A stretch of DNA of 64,000 bases, from positions 6,721,814 to 6,785,813 of the forward strand of contig NZ_CP118164.1 in NCBI RefSeq assembly GCF_028748185.1, written 5' to 3'. Shown here one piece after another: positions 1 to 10,061 of the stretch. The stretch comes from Bremerella sp. P1 (lineage in GTDB: Bacteria; Planctomycetota; Planctomycetia; Pirellulales; Pirellulaceae). The translations under genes were made by a program, and so were the position numbers. The notes under the pieces are model-generated. The model saw only the letters and a list, made by a program, of their open reading frames with translations, was not told the origin of the DNA and searched no databases. How positions within the stretch are numbered: the first letter of the stretch is position 1; every line of letters starts with the position of its first letter.

Positions 1-1607
1 AAGTGGATGCCGACCAGGCAAATCGAGCGAAGAGCGATTTCCTGGCAAACATGAGCCATGAGATCCGGACGCCACTGACGGCGATTCTTGGATACGCCAA
101 TGAACTCGCGATGACTCTGACCGAAGGTCCCGATGCACAAGCCGTGGAGATCATTAAACGCAACGGCGAACACTTGCTGGAGATCATGAATGACATTCTC
201 GACATCTCGAAGATCGAGTCGGGAAACCTTGAGATCGAACGCGTCTCCACTTGTCCGGGCAAAGTCGTTTCGGAAGTGATTACGCTCCTTCAAGTCCGCG
301 CCAAACAAAAGGGAATTCGGCTCTACCTAACCTACGCCGGAAAGATTCCTCGCTACATTGAAGGATCTCCTGTCCACTTAAGACAGGTCCTGCTGAATCT
401 GATTGGTAACGCGGTCAAATTCACCCAAGAAGGGAAGGTCGAAGTTCGCCTTCACTTCGAAGAAAGTAGTGACAACGGCCATGTGCTGCGTTTTGATGTG
501 CTCGACTCGGGGATCGGCATTCCGCCGGAACACATCGACCGGTTGTTCAAACCATTTTCGCAAGCGGACTCTTCCGTGGGACGATCGTTTGGAGGCACTG
601 GCCTGGGCCTGGCGATCTCGAAGCGGCTCGTAGAACTCATGGGAGGCAACATCTCCGTAACAAGTACTCCTGATGTTGGTTCAACGTTCACCTTTAGCAT
701 TCCACCAGGCAAGTGGAGCCGCGATCAAATGCTGAGTGACCCGGCCGAAATCGAGTCGGAGACTCAAACGACAACCACTCGCGTGCAGGAAGTAATCGAT
801 TTAACGGGCGGAAGAATCTTGGTTGCCGAGGACGGCAAAGACAATCAAAAACTAATCTCCCACTACCTGGTAAAAGCCGGCGCGGAAGTCGAGATCGCCG
901 ACAATGGGCGTTTAGCCCTGGAAGCGATCGCTCGGGCATCCGCTCAAGGTAAGTCGTTCGATCTTATCGTGACCGATATCCAAATGCCGGAAATGGATGG
1001 CTATACGCTGGCCCGCACGTTGCGTGCCCGCGGCAGCGACGTCCCGATCGTTGCCTTGACCGCACACGCCATGGAAGAAGCACGCGTGAAATGCTTGGAA
1101 GCAGGCTGCAGCGAGTATACGAGCAAGCCGATCGAGAAGACTGCTTTCTTAACGATTTGTCGCCGTTGGCTTGATCGAAAGGGTCAGCATCCGATCCAGT
1201 TATTGACTCAGGGCCCCACTCCGATCGAAATCGTCGAGCAACCCGAACCTCAAACCAACGCCATTTGGAGCGAACTGGCAGACCATCATGAATTTGCCCC
1301 GATGATCGATGCTTTCCTGGATAGCTTGTCAGCGAAGATCGATCAAATTGAAGAGTTTATGTCGGAAGCAAGATTTGATGAGCTGACCACGCTGGCCAAA
1401 CAGCTCAAAGGATCAGGCGGCGGCTATGGCTTTCAAGAGATTACCGACGCCGCTGTCCAAGTCGAACAACTCGCCCAGACCCTCGACGATCAAGCCTCAC
1501 TCTACGAAGCCGTAGAGCACCTTCAAGAGATTTGCCAGCTCGCGATCAATGGCAAAACTCTACGCCCATCCAATCCCCAAACCCCTGGCATCCAGCCGGG
1601 GAAATAA
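1..1607 (+). CDS. Hybrid sensor histidine kinase, 5' end outside window
   Basis: Two-component phosphorelay kinase; the reading frame is open at the left edge, so the sensor part is missing. Residues are counted from the GTG at base 3. HisKA has the H-box [10 protein letters not shown] with the phospho-acceptor His19. The HATPase_c domain shows [12 protein letters not shown] (N box), DSGIGIP (G1) and [10 protein letters not shown] (G2). A receiver follows at about 270-390 with [10 protein letters not shown], the acceptor Asp325 in [11 protein letters not shown] and the conserved Lys in TSKPIEK. The last ~110 residues look like an Hpt four-helix domain, but the usual His of HxLKG is Lys466 (AKQLKGSGG), so this Hpt cannot be phosphorylated in the normal way. 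No response regulator gene is adjacent in the window. Kinase and receiver identity are certain; the pseudo-Hpt reading is an inference from motif spacing. Confidence 0.93.
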   Translation, partial: VDADQANRAKSDFLANMSHEIRTPLTAILGYANELAMTLTEGPDAQAVEIIKRNGEHLLEIMNDILDISKIESGNLEIERVSTCPGKVVSEVITLLQVRAKQKGIRLYLTYAGKIPRYIEGSPVHLRQVLLNLIGNAVKFTQEGKVEVRLHFEESSDNGHVLRFDVLDSGIGIPPEHIDRLFKPFSQADSSVGRSFGGTGLGLAISKRLVELMGGNISVTSTPDVGSTFTFSIPPGKWSRDQMLSDPAEIESETQTTTTRVQEVIDLTGGRILVAEDGKDNQKLISHYLVKAGAEVEIADNGRLALEAIARASAQGKSFDLIVTDIQMPEMDGYTLARTLRARGSDVPIVALTAHAMEEARVKCLEAGCSEYTSKPIEKTAFLTICRRWLDRKGQHPIQLLTQGPTPIEIVEQPEPQTNAIWSELADHHEFAPMIDAFLDSLSAKIDQIEEFMSEARFDELTTLAKQLKGSGGGYGFQEITDAAVQVEQLAQTLDDQASLYEAVEHLQEICQLAINGKTLRPSNPQTPGIQPGK

Positions 1608-1661
1608 GCCTTCCCAGTCCATCCGCTCAGCCAACACGTGAAATCGTTAGACAGAACTCCC

Positions 1662-1696
1662 GCACGTCGTCTATCAGGAGAAGATAGACGACGTGC
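1662..1696. terminator. Perfect 14-bp inverted repeat between convergent genes
   Basis: Arms 1662-1675 (GCACGTCGTCTATC) and 1683-1696 are exact reverse complements with a 7-nt loop. It sits between the stop codons of two convergent genes (1607 and 1752), which is where a bidirectional terminator is expected. No run of T follows on either strand, so it may act as an mRNA 3'-end stabiliser or be a protein-binding site instead. Confidence 0.5.
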
Positions 1697-1751
1697 TGAA
1701 AAGTTCGGGCTCGTATGGTCAACACCAGCAGTCGCAGGTTAAAGCAAGATT

Positions 1752-2996
1752 CTAATTCAGGCCATACGGCACTTCGTGCGTATTGCCATCTCCGGTATCA
1801 ATGCGAATGATGCACGGATCAAGCTGCGGCAGCAAGAACGACTGCGTTTCTCGAATCAGACCATCGCATGCGTCGTCGTTGGCATTGTGAATCAGTCGCA
1901 TGCGTACCTGCGGTGGATTCGACTCCAAATAGGTTCCATCCCAGGAAAGCTGAAAGTCGTGTTCGGTGCAACCTCCGGAATAGAGTGTCTTGATCTTGAC
2001 AATGTTCCCGTCAATCGAAACGTCGTTCACCGCGACGTGATCCATCGGTTTAGGTGCCTCCGGAATGGTTGGCACAAATCGCAGCAGCATCTCACCCTGC
2101 TGAGCCGTAACACGCACGCCTTTCATCTTCTTGTGAAGATTGATCGAAACCTCCGGCGTCGTGAGTTTTGTAATCACTGGGTTTGTAATCGAACCACCCG
2201 GCGACTCGGCCACAAATTGATACTCCCAAATCCCGTTTTTAGGTTCTACTACGTAAATGACCGGTGATAGTGTCGGATTCGACCAGCCTGAGGTTGTCAC
2301 CGTTCCGGTTGCCTGAATGACGGCCTTGCCTTCCTTCTGCCGGCCTTCAAGCTGATCGACCGTATAAACTTGCTCGAAGTTAGTCATCGAGTTTCGCGAT
2401 CGAAGGATCGAAGAAATAATCGCAGTTCCATTATTGGGCGTGGCACCATCGCTGCCAGCCTCAGTGGCCGTCGACATGGCAAGCGGTTGATCCGCGGTAA
2501 GGATGGGTACTGTATTGTTACCCAGCAAGGCAATTTCGGGATCAATTTTGAACAACGGAACGACCCGGCGTCGGCTCTCGGCCGTTTCCGAATCGATGAC
2601 CAGACGCGTCGGGATACCACTTTCAGTACCAGTGACCAATGACATACGACCAGGCAGGGCGAAATCGTTCGAGATCACCTCGAACACGGTCCGATCTAAT
2701 TCCAGCGGATCGGCCAACTTTTTTGCCTTCAATTCACAATCGATCACCTGAGGCGCCATCAACGTGCAGAACGTCGTATCTCCGAATTGGTTAAGCCCGC
2801 ATCCGTTTGGATCAAGTACAAGCTTTGCGCTTCCATCCTGAAGTTTCTCACTCTCTTGGAATACCGTCACACGATGTCCGTCGCCAACAGGATCAGAAAG
2901 GTATTCCGACGTATAAATCAGTACGCCGTCTTCCGCCAACAGGGGCGATACCGCAAAGACACTGAGAAGCGTCAAAGTGCCAATAATACTTTTCAT
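1752..2996 (-). CDS. Exported protein of unknown function
   Basis: The start is placed at ATG 2996 because MKSIIGTLTLLSVFAVSPLLAED is a clear Sec signal peptide and GAGAAG stands about 8 bases before it; a longer GTG start at 3032 would put a polar stretch in front of the signal. The mature protein of about 390 residues is rich in beta-type sequence and has several Cys (CGLN, TFC, CELK, GGCTEHD, DDACDG, DPCII) that could form disulfides. I recognise no domain. It lies 43 bases after the stop of the 3039-3740 gene and probably shares its transcript; together with the protease further upstream it may form a secreted-protein cluster. Confidence 0.75.
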   Translation of the reverse strand: MKSIIGTLTLLSVFAVSPLLAEDGVLIYTSEYLSDPVGDGHRVTVFQESEKLQDGSAKLVLDPNGCGLNQFGDTTFCTLMAPQVIDCELKAKKLADPLELDRTVFEVISNDFALPGRMSLVTGTESGIPTRLVIDSETAESRRRVVPLFKIDPEIALLGNNTVPILTADQPLAMSTATEAGSDGATPNNGTAIISSILRSRNSMTNFEQVYTVDQLEGRQKEGKAVIQATGTVTTSGWSNPTLSPVIYVVEPKNGIWEYQFVAESPGGSITNPVITKLTTPEVSINLHKKMKGVRVTAQQGEMLLRFVPTIPEAPKPMDHVAVNDVSIDGNIVKIKTLYSGGCTEHDFQLSWDGTYLESNPPQVRMRLIHNANDDACDGLIRETQSFLLPQLDPCIIRIDTGDGNTHEVPYGLN

Positions 2997-3038
2997 TACA
3001 ATCTTCTCACAAAATGGGGATATGTTTGTCACAATTCT

Positions 3039-3740
3039 TTAGTGCACTGTGTCTACAGGAACAGTTTGAAAACTGGTTTGATCCCAGAAGAGCTCAACCG
3101 AATCGAATGAGGAGTCTACCAAGACCTTGTCGTAGCGAACTTCCTGCCAAGTCATAACTTGTGGCCAAATACCAGGTCTTTGTGTGCAAGTCAGGGTAAG
3201 TTGCAGAATCTGCGGATTGATGCCTTGTGGCTCTCGGCGGTGCAACGCGACTTCAACGCCCGGATTGGCAACAAGTACCTCACCCTCGATATGAAAGTCG
3301 TCAGGCCTTGGCGGCATCTTGTTGTTCCACGCATACCAGCCGCGGGTTTGCGGAGCACTGGTCGTTGGCGTCGGACCTCCTCCTGCCGCATGCGTCGTCG
3401 CGACCAGATCGCACTGCTGCAATTCCGCCGATAGCTCTCCCAGTCGAAAGCAAACCACGCCGTTGAAGCGAGGATACGAATTGATGATTGCCGTGACTCT
3501 GTCGTTAGGTTGAACCTCAGCCTGGAGCGAGTTTTGAACACCGGTGATGTCACCATGGGCGACGGACTGATCATTGACCATGATTTGGCCAGCCGCTCCC
3601 GTATTGGGGCAAAGACTCGATTGAGTGGTCACCAGCTTGATGATCTTAGACGTTTGACCGGTGACCATATGGCTTAACACCTGAAAACTACCGGATTCCC
3701 CGACGCCGCCGCTACCGACCGTCGTACATGCGTTGCTCAT
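3039..3740 (-). CDS. Hypothetical protein, 233 aa
   Basis: Not recognised. No signal peptide or membrane segment is visible. The N-terminus is Ser/Gly-rich, there is a Pro/Thr linker (GGGPTPTTSAP) around residue 125, and the rest alternates hydrophobic and polar residues as in beta-sandwich proteins, with Trp-rich parts (GWYAWNNK). A usable ribosome site (AGAAAGG) precedes the ATG. It lies between a subtilisin-like protease gene (144 bases upstream) and an exported protein gene (43 bases downstream), all on the same strand, so co-expression is likely. Confidence 0.65.
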   Translation of the reverse strand: MSNACTTVGSGGVGESGSFQVLSHMVTGQTSKIIKLVTTQSSLCPNTGAAGQIMVNDQSVAHGDITGVQNSLQAEVQPNDRVTAIINSYPRFNGVVCFRLGELSAELQQCDLVATTHAAGGGPTPTTSAPQTRGWYAWNNKMPPRPDDFHIEGEVLVANPGVEVALHRREPQGINPQILQLTLTCTQRPGIWPQVMTWQEVRYDKVLVDSSFDSVELFWDQTSFQTVPVDTVH

Positions 3741-3884
3741 AGAATGCCTTTCTAGGTTTTGCTCTCACCGAGTCGATCGTGGCAGACCGTAATGACACTA
3801 ACGAAGTGATCTCAAGGGGGTCATTACGAACACTCGGAAGGATACATGGAACAGAGACATGGTGATTAGTACGAGGCTATGCCC

Positions 3885-5465
3885 TCAGTGTGTCTTCTTT
3901 CGATCGATCGCCTCTTGAACCGCGGCACGAGCGTTCACTCGACCAAAACCGACCTGATTGTTCCGGCCATCTTGATACGGGTCACCGGTGTCGACCTTGT
4001 CGGCAGTATGGCAAAGGACTTCGCGAACCTCTGCTTCGCTTAGTTCGGGATTTGCGCTGAGAACCAGTGCTGCAACGCCAGCAACAATGGGGGCAGCGGC
4101 AGAGGTTCCATTGAATCGAAAGTAGTCGCTATCGCCCGGCACCAGATTGGGCACAACGCCCCCATCGCCATGAATATCCGTCGTATAGATTTCGACGCCG
4201 GGTGCCGTGATATCAACTTCCGGGCCGGAACTGGAACCCCACTGGGTTCCGGTGCTGGTGGTATGTGTGGTGAATTGATCGTCGCGATTGACGGCGCTTA
4301 CCGTTAAGATGCCCGCTAGATTCGCCGGATACGTAACATCCGACTCCGTCGCACCTCCGGAATAGTTGCCGGCGGAGAAGACCACCACGCAACCTTTTCC
4401 ACCTCGTCCCTCCGCTCGCGCTCGCTCAATTTCGCGATTAACCGCATTGGAAGGAAGATCGCCATCCCAGCTTGCTTCCCACGAGCAACTGATAACATCG
4501 ACACCCGACTTCCATGCCCACTCAAATGCCTTGCCCGCGCTCTCAAATGACCAAAGCCACTGCGGGGAGTCCTCGGCTTGATCGGCGACCTTGATCGCGA
4601 CTAGTCGGCATCCACCTGCGACACCCCGCATGCCTCTTTCGTTGTTGGGCGTTGCCCCACTGATCCCAGCACAGAGTGTACCGTGAAATTCCCATGCGGC
4701 TGGAGTGAAACCTCCTCCTTCTGAACTCGTGTTGATTCCATCCGCGATGTCTAGGTCGGGGTGATCCGCGTCAACGCCAACATCGACAATCGCAATTGAT
4801 ATCTTCGAACTCGGTGCAGCTAACGCCCAAGCTTCGGGAGCATGAATCTTCGCCAGTGACCATTGCTCCGAAAAGAGAGGGTCACTCAGGATTGAAGCGT
4901 CACTAAAGAGCGGAGGCGGCGCGGTCGATAGCATCAATAGATCACGTTCGACGAACTCGAGTTCGTCTGGGCTTACGTGTTCCTCCAGTCGCGATAGCCA
5001 ATTCGATGCCATCGGTGAATCAAAACGCACTAGAAATTCGCGATCTGTGATCCGCGATACCTGCCGAACCCCGTCAATCCCTTGCAATCGCGTGATGTCC
5101 GCTGGCAAGTGAAATCCGAGAAATACCTGATCGGTCTCGGCGCACAAATGTCCATTCGACGTTTTAAACACAGGGCGAACAGATTCCGTCGACTGGTCGT
5201 CTCTTGCAAGAAGTTCGAGCGCCTGATCATCCTGCGGGCTTTCTACTTCTACCAAACCAAAGTTGACACCGCGTTTTCCACCGAAGTACTGCACCACCTT
5301 CACAGGACTTGGCAGCGGGACATCGCGAACATCCGCTCCGCTGACCGACGCTAATAGCCGGGCATTTGTTTTCTCCATTAAAACTGGTCTTCCACTATGG
5401 TTTACGGTATCTTCATACATGCCATTACTCACATATGTATATGTCACATATTTATATTTGTACAT
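3885..5465 (-). CDS. Subtilisin-like S8 serine protease
   Basis: Peptidase S8 catalytic domain in residues ~205-520. The triad is Asp228 (IAIVDVGVDADHPDL), His261 (FHGTLCAGI) and Ser455 (NGTSAAAP), with the oxyanion Asn367 in SAGN. The ~200 N-terminal residues resemble the propeptide-like region of bacterial S8 enzymes that ends in DPLFSEQWSL just before the catalytic domain. No Sec signal peptide is visible. The first ATG (5465) is used because AAGGTG lies nine bases before it; ATGs at 5420 and 5378 are possible alternatives, and the first codons are AT-rich and odd-looking. Upstream partner of the two unknown proteins at 3740-1752. Confidence 0.9.
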   Translation of the reverse strand: MYKYKYVTYTYVSNGMYEDTVNHSGRPVLMEKTNARLLASVSGADVRDVPLPSPVKVVQYFGGKRGVNFGLVEVESPQDDQALELLARDDQSTESVRPVFKTSNGHLCAETDQVFLGFHLPADITRLQGIDGVRQVSRITDREFLVRFDSPMASNWLSRLEEHVSPDELEFVERDLLMLSTAPPPLFSDASILSDPLFSEQWSLAKIHAPEAWALAAPSSKISIAIVDVGVDADHPDLDIADGINTSSEGGGFTPAAWEFHGTLCAGISGATPNNERGMRGVAGGCRLVAIKVADQAEDSPQWLWSFESAGKAFEWAWKSGVDVISCSWEASWDGDLPSNAVNREIERARAEGRGGKGCVVVFSAGNYSGGATESDVTYPANLAGILTVSAVNRDDQFTTHTTSTGTQWGSSSGPEVDITAPGVEIYTTDIHGDGGVVPNLVPGDSDYFRFNGTSAAAPIVAGVAALVLSANPELSEAEVREVLCHTADKVDTGDPYQDGRNNQVGFGRVNARAAVQEAIDRKKTH

Positions 5466-5935
5466 TTGCTATGACACCTTACCGATGTCTGAGGTGACAT
5501 GAAAGACAATTCCAGCTAATTATTTGAAAATTAAGATATCGAGTATTACTCGGCACGTACGCAATCAAGACATGCGTTTCTGTTGACGACATGAAAACCC
5601 TTGTTCAACATATCGCGATTGATCTTTACTGAGTCACCTTCTTCTCGGCGCCCCTGTTGAAATTCCAGGCTCACACCCTTTTTCATTAAACAAGCGAAGC
5701 AGAGGTGCCATTTGAGGCAAAAGAGGTGTCGCTCAAAGATGCTCGACGCTTGGCACTCAAAGAATCAAACGCAACTGACTCCGGCGTTTAGAACTTCATC
5801 AGTTGCGCGAGGCGTAATTGGCAAGATACTAGAATAGCGGTGGCACCAGTCGCTCCATTGAGCTTATTGCGTTGAATGCGAGAAGGATTGGCTATGCGAT
5901 CCGTGTTTGGGACACGTAACGAACTACGAAAGCTC
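5466..5935. other. Intergenic stretch, nothing recognised
   Basis: About 470 bases between the protease start and the sulfatase stop. It is AT-richer next to the protease (5440-5560), where the protease promoter must lie. I saw no ORF with coding character, no strong hairpin and no repeat. Confidence 0.5.
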
Positions 5936-7348
5936 CTAACTCGCGTCTGCATTCTTCCGCTGCCGCTTCGGCTTCTTGCGTTGGTTTGGCGACGGCTTCT
6001 CGGCGTCGACCGATTCCAGGTACCCCAGCAGTTGTGCTTCTAAAGCAGCGACCTTCTTGGGGTGCTGTTCCGCGATGTTGTGGCCTTCTTCCGTTGGATT
6101 GGCATCGACCTGGTAAAGCTCGCGGGTAGCGATCTTTCCTTGCGGGGTCCATTTGACGAACAGTTTCAAGTCGCCGACGCGGATGGCCGACTCCCGGCGA
6201 CCGGGGCGGTGGAAGAAGAGAGCACCCTCTGGACGATCGAGCGACTTCGCATCCGCTTCCTTCAGCAGCGGGCGGAAGCTGACGCCGTCGACCTCTGCGC
6301 CCAGCGAGGCCGTACCGCCGGCCAGGTCGAAAAATGTGGGTAGAAAATCGTAGCCTGCGACCGGGACGTGACATGTCGAACCGGCAGACACCCCGGGGCC
6401 ACGTACAATTAAAGGAACGCGAATGCCTCCTTCGTACAAACTGTGCTTGGCACCCGTCAGTGGATGGTTGGTTGCCAGGCGGTTGGTGTCGCCGCCTGGG
6501 ACCGTTCCGCGACCGCCGTTATCTGCCGTGAAAACAACGTACGTGTTGTCCGCGATTCCGAGGTCGTCGAGAGACGCGAGTAGTCGCCCGATGCCGGCGT
6601 CCAGTTCTTGCATCATCGCCGCCCAGGCTGGTGGATAACCGCGATCCGGCGTCCCTTTCTTCTGATACTTGGCAAGCGTCTCTTCACTGCACACAACCGA
6701 CAAATGCTGAGCGTAATAGCTGGCCTGCACGTAGAATGGCTTTCCGTCCCGCGTTTGCTGGCGGATAAACTCGATGGTCCGGTCGGTCACCGAACGAGTA
6801 CGCTTCGGGTCCTTATTATCAATGAAGTGGGGCGGCCCATCTGCGTGGCCACCTTTGACGCCCAGCGAGTTGGGCATACCGCCGGTCACATTGCCGGTCA
6901 AGCCGTCGCTGGCATGGTAACCGCACTGCTCGGGCGTCGAGATCATCTGCTCGCCCCACTTGCCGAAGTGCGCACAGCGGTAGTCTTCACTGGCCAGCTT
7001 CAGGGCCTTGGGAATCGTCATATGCTCGGCCGGCACCCAGGTGCTTTTGAATTCCGTCCCACTGCGAGCCGTTGTCGTGCCGCAAAGAATGCTTCGCCGC
7101 GTGGGCGTGCAGAGCGGAGCAGGGGAGTAACCACTGGTAAAACGCATCCCTTCGCGGATGATCCGATTGATGTTGGGCGTTTCCAGGTAGTCTGACTTCG
7201 ACTCCGGCACGCGCGGATCAATCGCCTCCGACAGCTGGCTCCAACCCTGATCGTCGGTGAGGATCAGAATGATGTTCGGGGGACTATCGGCCGTGGCAAC
7301 CGCGGAGAGCCCGCACACGATGACAACCGCGAGAACGAATCGGAACAT
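5936..7348 (-). CDS. Sulfatase (alkaline phosphatase superfamily), exported
   Basis: Type I sulfatase. A Sec signal peptide (residues 1-20, MFRFVLAVVIVCGLSAVATA) is followed by NIILILTDDQG with metal-binding Asp32 and Asp33. The formylglycine site is Cys80 in LCTPTR. Further conserved parts are HFGKW and FTADNGGRG. The protein is 470 residues, normal for planctomycete sulfatases, and ends in a very basic tail (KKPKRQRKN). It needs a formylglycine-generating enzyme, which is not in this window. It is the last gene of a leftward run with DUF1549, DUF1501 and WD40 genes; the substrate, probably a sulfated polysaccharide, cannot be read from sequence. AGGAT precedes the ATG. Confidence 0.93.
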   Translation of the reverse strand: MFRFVLAVVIVCGLSAVATADSPPNIILILTDDQGWSQLSEAIDPRVPESKSDYLETPNINRIIREGMRFTSGYSPAPLCTPTRRSILCGTTTARSGTEFKSTWVPAEHMTIPKALKLASEDYRCAHFGKWGEQMISTPEQCGYHASDGLTGNVTGGMPNSLGVKGGHADGPPHFIDNKDPKRTRSVTDRTIEFIRQQTRDGKPFYVQASYYAQHLSVVCSEETLAKYQKKGTPDRGYPPAWAAMMQELDAGIGRLLASLDDLGIADNTYVVFTADNGGRGTVPGGDTNRLATNHPLTGAKHSLYEGGIRVPLIVRGPGVSAGSTCHVPVAGYDFLPTFFDLAGGTASLGAEVDGVSFRPLLKEADAKSLDRPEGALFFHRPGRRESAIRVGDLKLFVKWTPQGKIATRELYQVDANPTEEGHNIAEQHPKKVAALEAQLLGYLESVDAEKPSPNQRKKPKRQRKNADAS

Positions 7349-7484
7349 AGAACTTCGATCCTGACCAGAAGTGGGAGAGGGCGATAGCGTGGAGGCAACG
7401 GCGTAACAATTGTATTACGCGATGCATGCATATCGCAAACTGCAAGCAGATCAGACGAGAACAAGCCAATACTTAAGCGGCAAC

Positions 7485-8693
7485 TTACGACTCAAGCTGC
7501 CAGACATGGACCATGCCGGCGATGTCCGCCGTAGCGACCGTCTTTTGGTCCGGCGAGATCGTGATCGCGTGGATCCAATCCTTGAATTGGCCGCCACGTT
7601 CTTTGCCCAGCGTCGCGACTTCTTTGCCATCGGATACCTGGCAGATCCGCACGGTCGTATCGCGTCCACTGGAAAGAACGTACTTGCCATCGGCCGAGAA
7701 CTTCACGTCGCACGTGCCGTAGCGATGCCCCGAGACAGTCCGGGTGATCTCGCCGGTTGCCGTATCGACCAGGTGGATCTGACCATTGTCGGTTTCGCCC
7801 CCTTGGCCCACCGCCAGCAGCTTGCCATCCGGCGAGAACTCGGCGCACACCAGGCCGCGCTTGACCAGTTTGGTCCAGGCCTGACGGTATCCGTACGAGT
7901 CGACGCGGTCTTTGTCTTTGACCTTGGGGGTCCATACCTTCAGCAGGTCGAGCTTTATCGAGCCGTCGTCCGCATTCCAGAGCCTGGCCTGGGCGGCAGG
8001 TGCATCGAAGTTACTGCGACGATCCGCGAATTCGCCGGTGAACGCGGTCTTGCCATCCGCGGTAAGAGCAGCCGATCGCACCCAGACGCGGTCGTACCCG
8101 TGCCAACTGGCAATCTGCTTACGCTCGTTCAAATCCCACACGATGCTCAGGCACTTATCGTCACCGCTAATCAACCGCTTGCCATCGGCACTAATACCCA
8201 GCCCCAGGACCCAACCAGTATGGCCTTCAAGCACATGGTTGGCTTCGGCGGTCGCGACCTTGACGCCAGGGGCATTGAGAATGGCGTCTTTTTCTTCCCC
8301 CTTTTTGTACTTGGTGTTCTTCTCGCGCGTCTTCATATCGAGCACGACTTCGGCTTCGCCACTGGGAGCCGAGTCGACATCCCAGAGGCGAAGCGTATGA
8401 TCCCAACTGGCAGAGATCAATGTTTTGCCGTCAGGCGAGGTCCGCAAATGGGTAATCCCATTGGTGTGACCGTCGAGCCGACGAGCAGGCGCGAAGTCGG
8501 GCGCGTTATCTTCCTTGTCTTTCTCTTTGGATGGTTTCGCTTCCGGCGGCGTCTCTGGCAAATCCCAAACGAAGATCTGTCCGCCGCGGTTGCCAGCCGC
8601 GAGACGTTGGCCCGATCCCAGAAAGGCAACCGATGTGGGCCAGTCCCCTTCAAATGACAGTTGCCACTTGTGAATGGGTTTGTTGATTTGCAT
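7485..8693 (-). CDS. WD40 repeat protein
   Basis: 402 residues of WD40 beta-propeller. At least six repeats are visible through their ends, for example GQIFVWDL, HTLRLWDV, KCLSIVWDL, GQIHLVDT, TTVRICQV and GMVHVWQL, together with LDGHTNGITHL and LEGHTGWVLGL starts. An insert rich in Lys/Glu (EKDKEDN) lies between blades 1 and 2. There is no signal peptide, so it may stay in the cytoplasm although its operon neighbours are exported; planctomycete WD40 proteins are often found next to DUF1549/DUF1501 genes. GGAGA is five bases before the ATG. Role unknown, probably a protein-interaction scaffold. Confidence 0.9.
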   Translation of the reverse strand: MQINKPIHKWQLSFEGDWPTSVAFLGSGQRLAAGNRGGQIFVWDLPETPPEAKPSKEKDKEDNAPDFAPARRLDGHTNGITHLRTSPDGKTLISASWDHTLRLWDVDSAPSGEAEVVLDMKTREKNTKYKKGEEKDAILNAPGVKVATAEANHVLEGHTGWVLGLGISADGKRLISGDDKCLSIVWDLNERKQIASWHGYDRVWVRSAALTADGKTAFTGEFADRRSNFDAPAAQARLWNADDGSIKLDLLKVWTPKVKDKDRVDSYGYRQAWTKLVKRGLVCAEFSPDGKLLAVGQGGETDNGQIHLVDTATGEITRTVSGHRYGTCDVKFSADGKYVLSSGRDTTVRICQVSDGKEVATLGKERGGQFKDWIHAITISPDQKTVATADIAGMVHVWQLES

Positions 8694-8738
8694 GAGATTC
8701 TCCGACGGCGTTCGATGTGTTGGACGAGTGAAAGGAGA

Positions 8739-10010
8739 TCAGATCAGGATTTCCTTCACGACTCGATGCTCGAACTGGGCCAAAGGAATGGGACGAACGC
8801 CTGAGTAGTTCTCGGTTGTGGGGTCGATTCCCAGCGCGGTGTAGATGGTGGCAAAGAAGTCTGCCTCGGTCACCTTGTCGGAGATGACGTCGACGCCGTC
8901 TTCATCCGACTCGCCGTAGACCAGGCCTCCCTTGACCCCGCCACCAGCCAGCGCGGTCGACCAACTACGGACGTAATGGTCTCGACCGCTACGATTATTG
9001 ATCCTGGGCGTGCGGCCGATCTCTCCCATCCACACAACCAGCGTATCGTCGAGCAGGCCGCGATCCTCCAGGTCGTCGAGCATGGCCGCCCAGCCATGTT
9101 CCATGGGAGGAATCAGCGACTTGTGCCCCTCGAAGTTGTCGGCATGTGTGTCGTAGCCGCTCTGTCCCACCTCGACGAATGCCACGCCAGCTTCGACCAG
9201 GCGAGCCGCGATCATCATCCGGCGTCCGATGTTCGAGTTGCCGTACTTATCGCGGTACTTTTCCCACTCTTCTTCCAGCTCAAATGCGCTGAGCACGTTG
9301 TTCAAGCGACGAGCTCGATCATACGCTTCGCGATGCATTCGCACCGGTTCCGCGAGATGATTCTCGGCGTAGGTCGACTCGACAAAGTCTCGCAAGCTGT
9401 GGCGTCGGCTTTCCAGTTCTGGGGTTAGGCGAGACTTCGAGAAGGTCGGCAGATCGCCATCGCGTCCGAGATTGAAGGGCTGATACTGTGGCCCCAGAAT
9501 GCCGGAGCCGGCGTTTCCCTGCGAAGAAATCTTGACGAAGTTCGGCAGGTCCGATTCCGCCGACCCGCAATACTTCGCGACGATCGCGCCGATCTCGGGA
9601 AATCGTGTGTCGGCCGATTTTGACCACCCGGTGTGCATCGAGTAGATCCCTTGCGGGTGATCAATCTCAGTGGTCCTCATCGATCGAATGACGGTGAGCT
9701 TGTCCATCCGCTGCGAGATCTGCGGCATCAGTTCGCAGACGCGGGTACCAGCCACGTTGGTCGAGATCTCACGAAACGGTCCGCCGGTCGAGCGGCCGAC
9801 CTTCATATCGAACGTCTCGAACTGGCTGCATCCCCCGTTAAGCCAAATCAAGATGCAACGCTTGTTGTTCTTCTTGGCTTCGCTGGCAAACGCGTCGGAG
9901 TTGAACAGACCACCCCAGTTCATCACCGTTCCGCCACCGACGGTGGCCAAGGACCCTTTCAGAAGCGAACGTCGACTCAAGTGCTCGTGACTTGAACATG
10001 GTTTGGGCAT
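8739..10010 (-). CDS. DUF1501 domain protein, Tat-exported
   Basis: DUF1501 family, a branch of the alkaline phosphatase/sulfatase-like fold that is greatly expanded in planctomycetes. The N-terminus carries a twin-arginine signal (SRRSLLKGSLA), indicating folded export. Typical family parts are CILIWLNGGCSQFETFD, SMHTGW, GYDTHADN, LVVWMGEIGRTPRIN and GRDHY. The last part ends with a strand found in full-length members, so the 423-residue protein seems complete. GGAG stands before the ATG. It lies directly downstream of the DUF1549/DUF1553 gene, the usual pairing, and the biochemical role of the pair is not established. Confidence 0.93.
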   Translation of the reverse strand: MPKPCSSHEHLSRRSLLKGSLATVGGGTVMNWGGLFNSDAFASEAKKNNKRCILIWLNGGCSQFETFDMKVGRSTGGPFREISTNVAGTRVCELMPQISQRMDKLTVIRSMRTTEIDHPQGIYSMHTGWSKSADTRFPEIGAIVAKYCGSAESDLPNFVKISSQGNAGSGILGPQYQPFNLGRDGDLPTFSKSRLTPELESRRHSLRDFVESTYAENHLAEPVRMHREAYDRARRLNNVLSAFELEEEWEKYRDKYGNSNIGRRMMIAARLVEAGVAFVEVGQSGYDTHADNFEGHKSLIPPMEHGWAAMLDDLEDRGLLDDTLVVWMGEIGRTPRINNRSGRDHYVRSWSTALAGGGVKGGLVYGESDEDGVDVISDKVTEADFFATIYTALGIDPTTENYSGVRPIPLAQFEHRVVKEILI

Positions 10011-10061
10011 TGTCCGTCTCCTCGCTGGTCACAGACTGAGCCTGGCAACTGGCCGCCAGGC

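Noticed and set aside
7410-8657. Long plus-strand frame opposite the WD40 gene (415 codons)
   Set aside because: The WD40 repeats on the minus strand are unmistakable; the plus-strand product has no domain and typical shadow composition.
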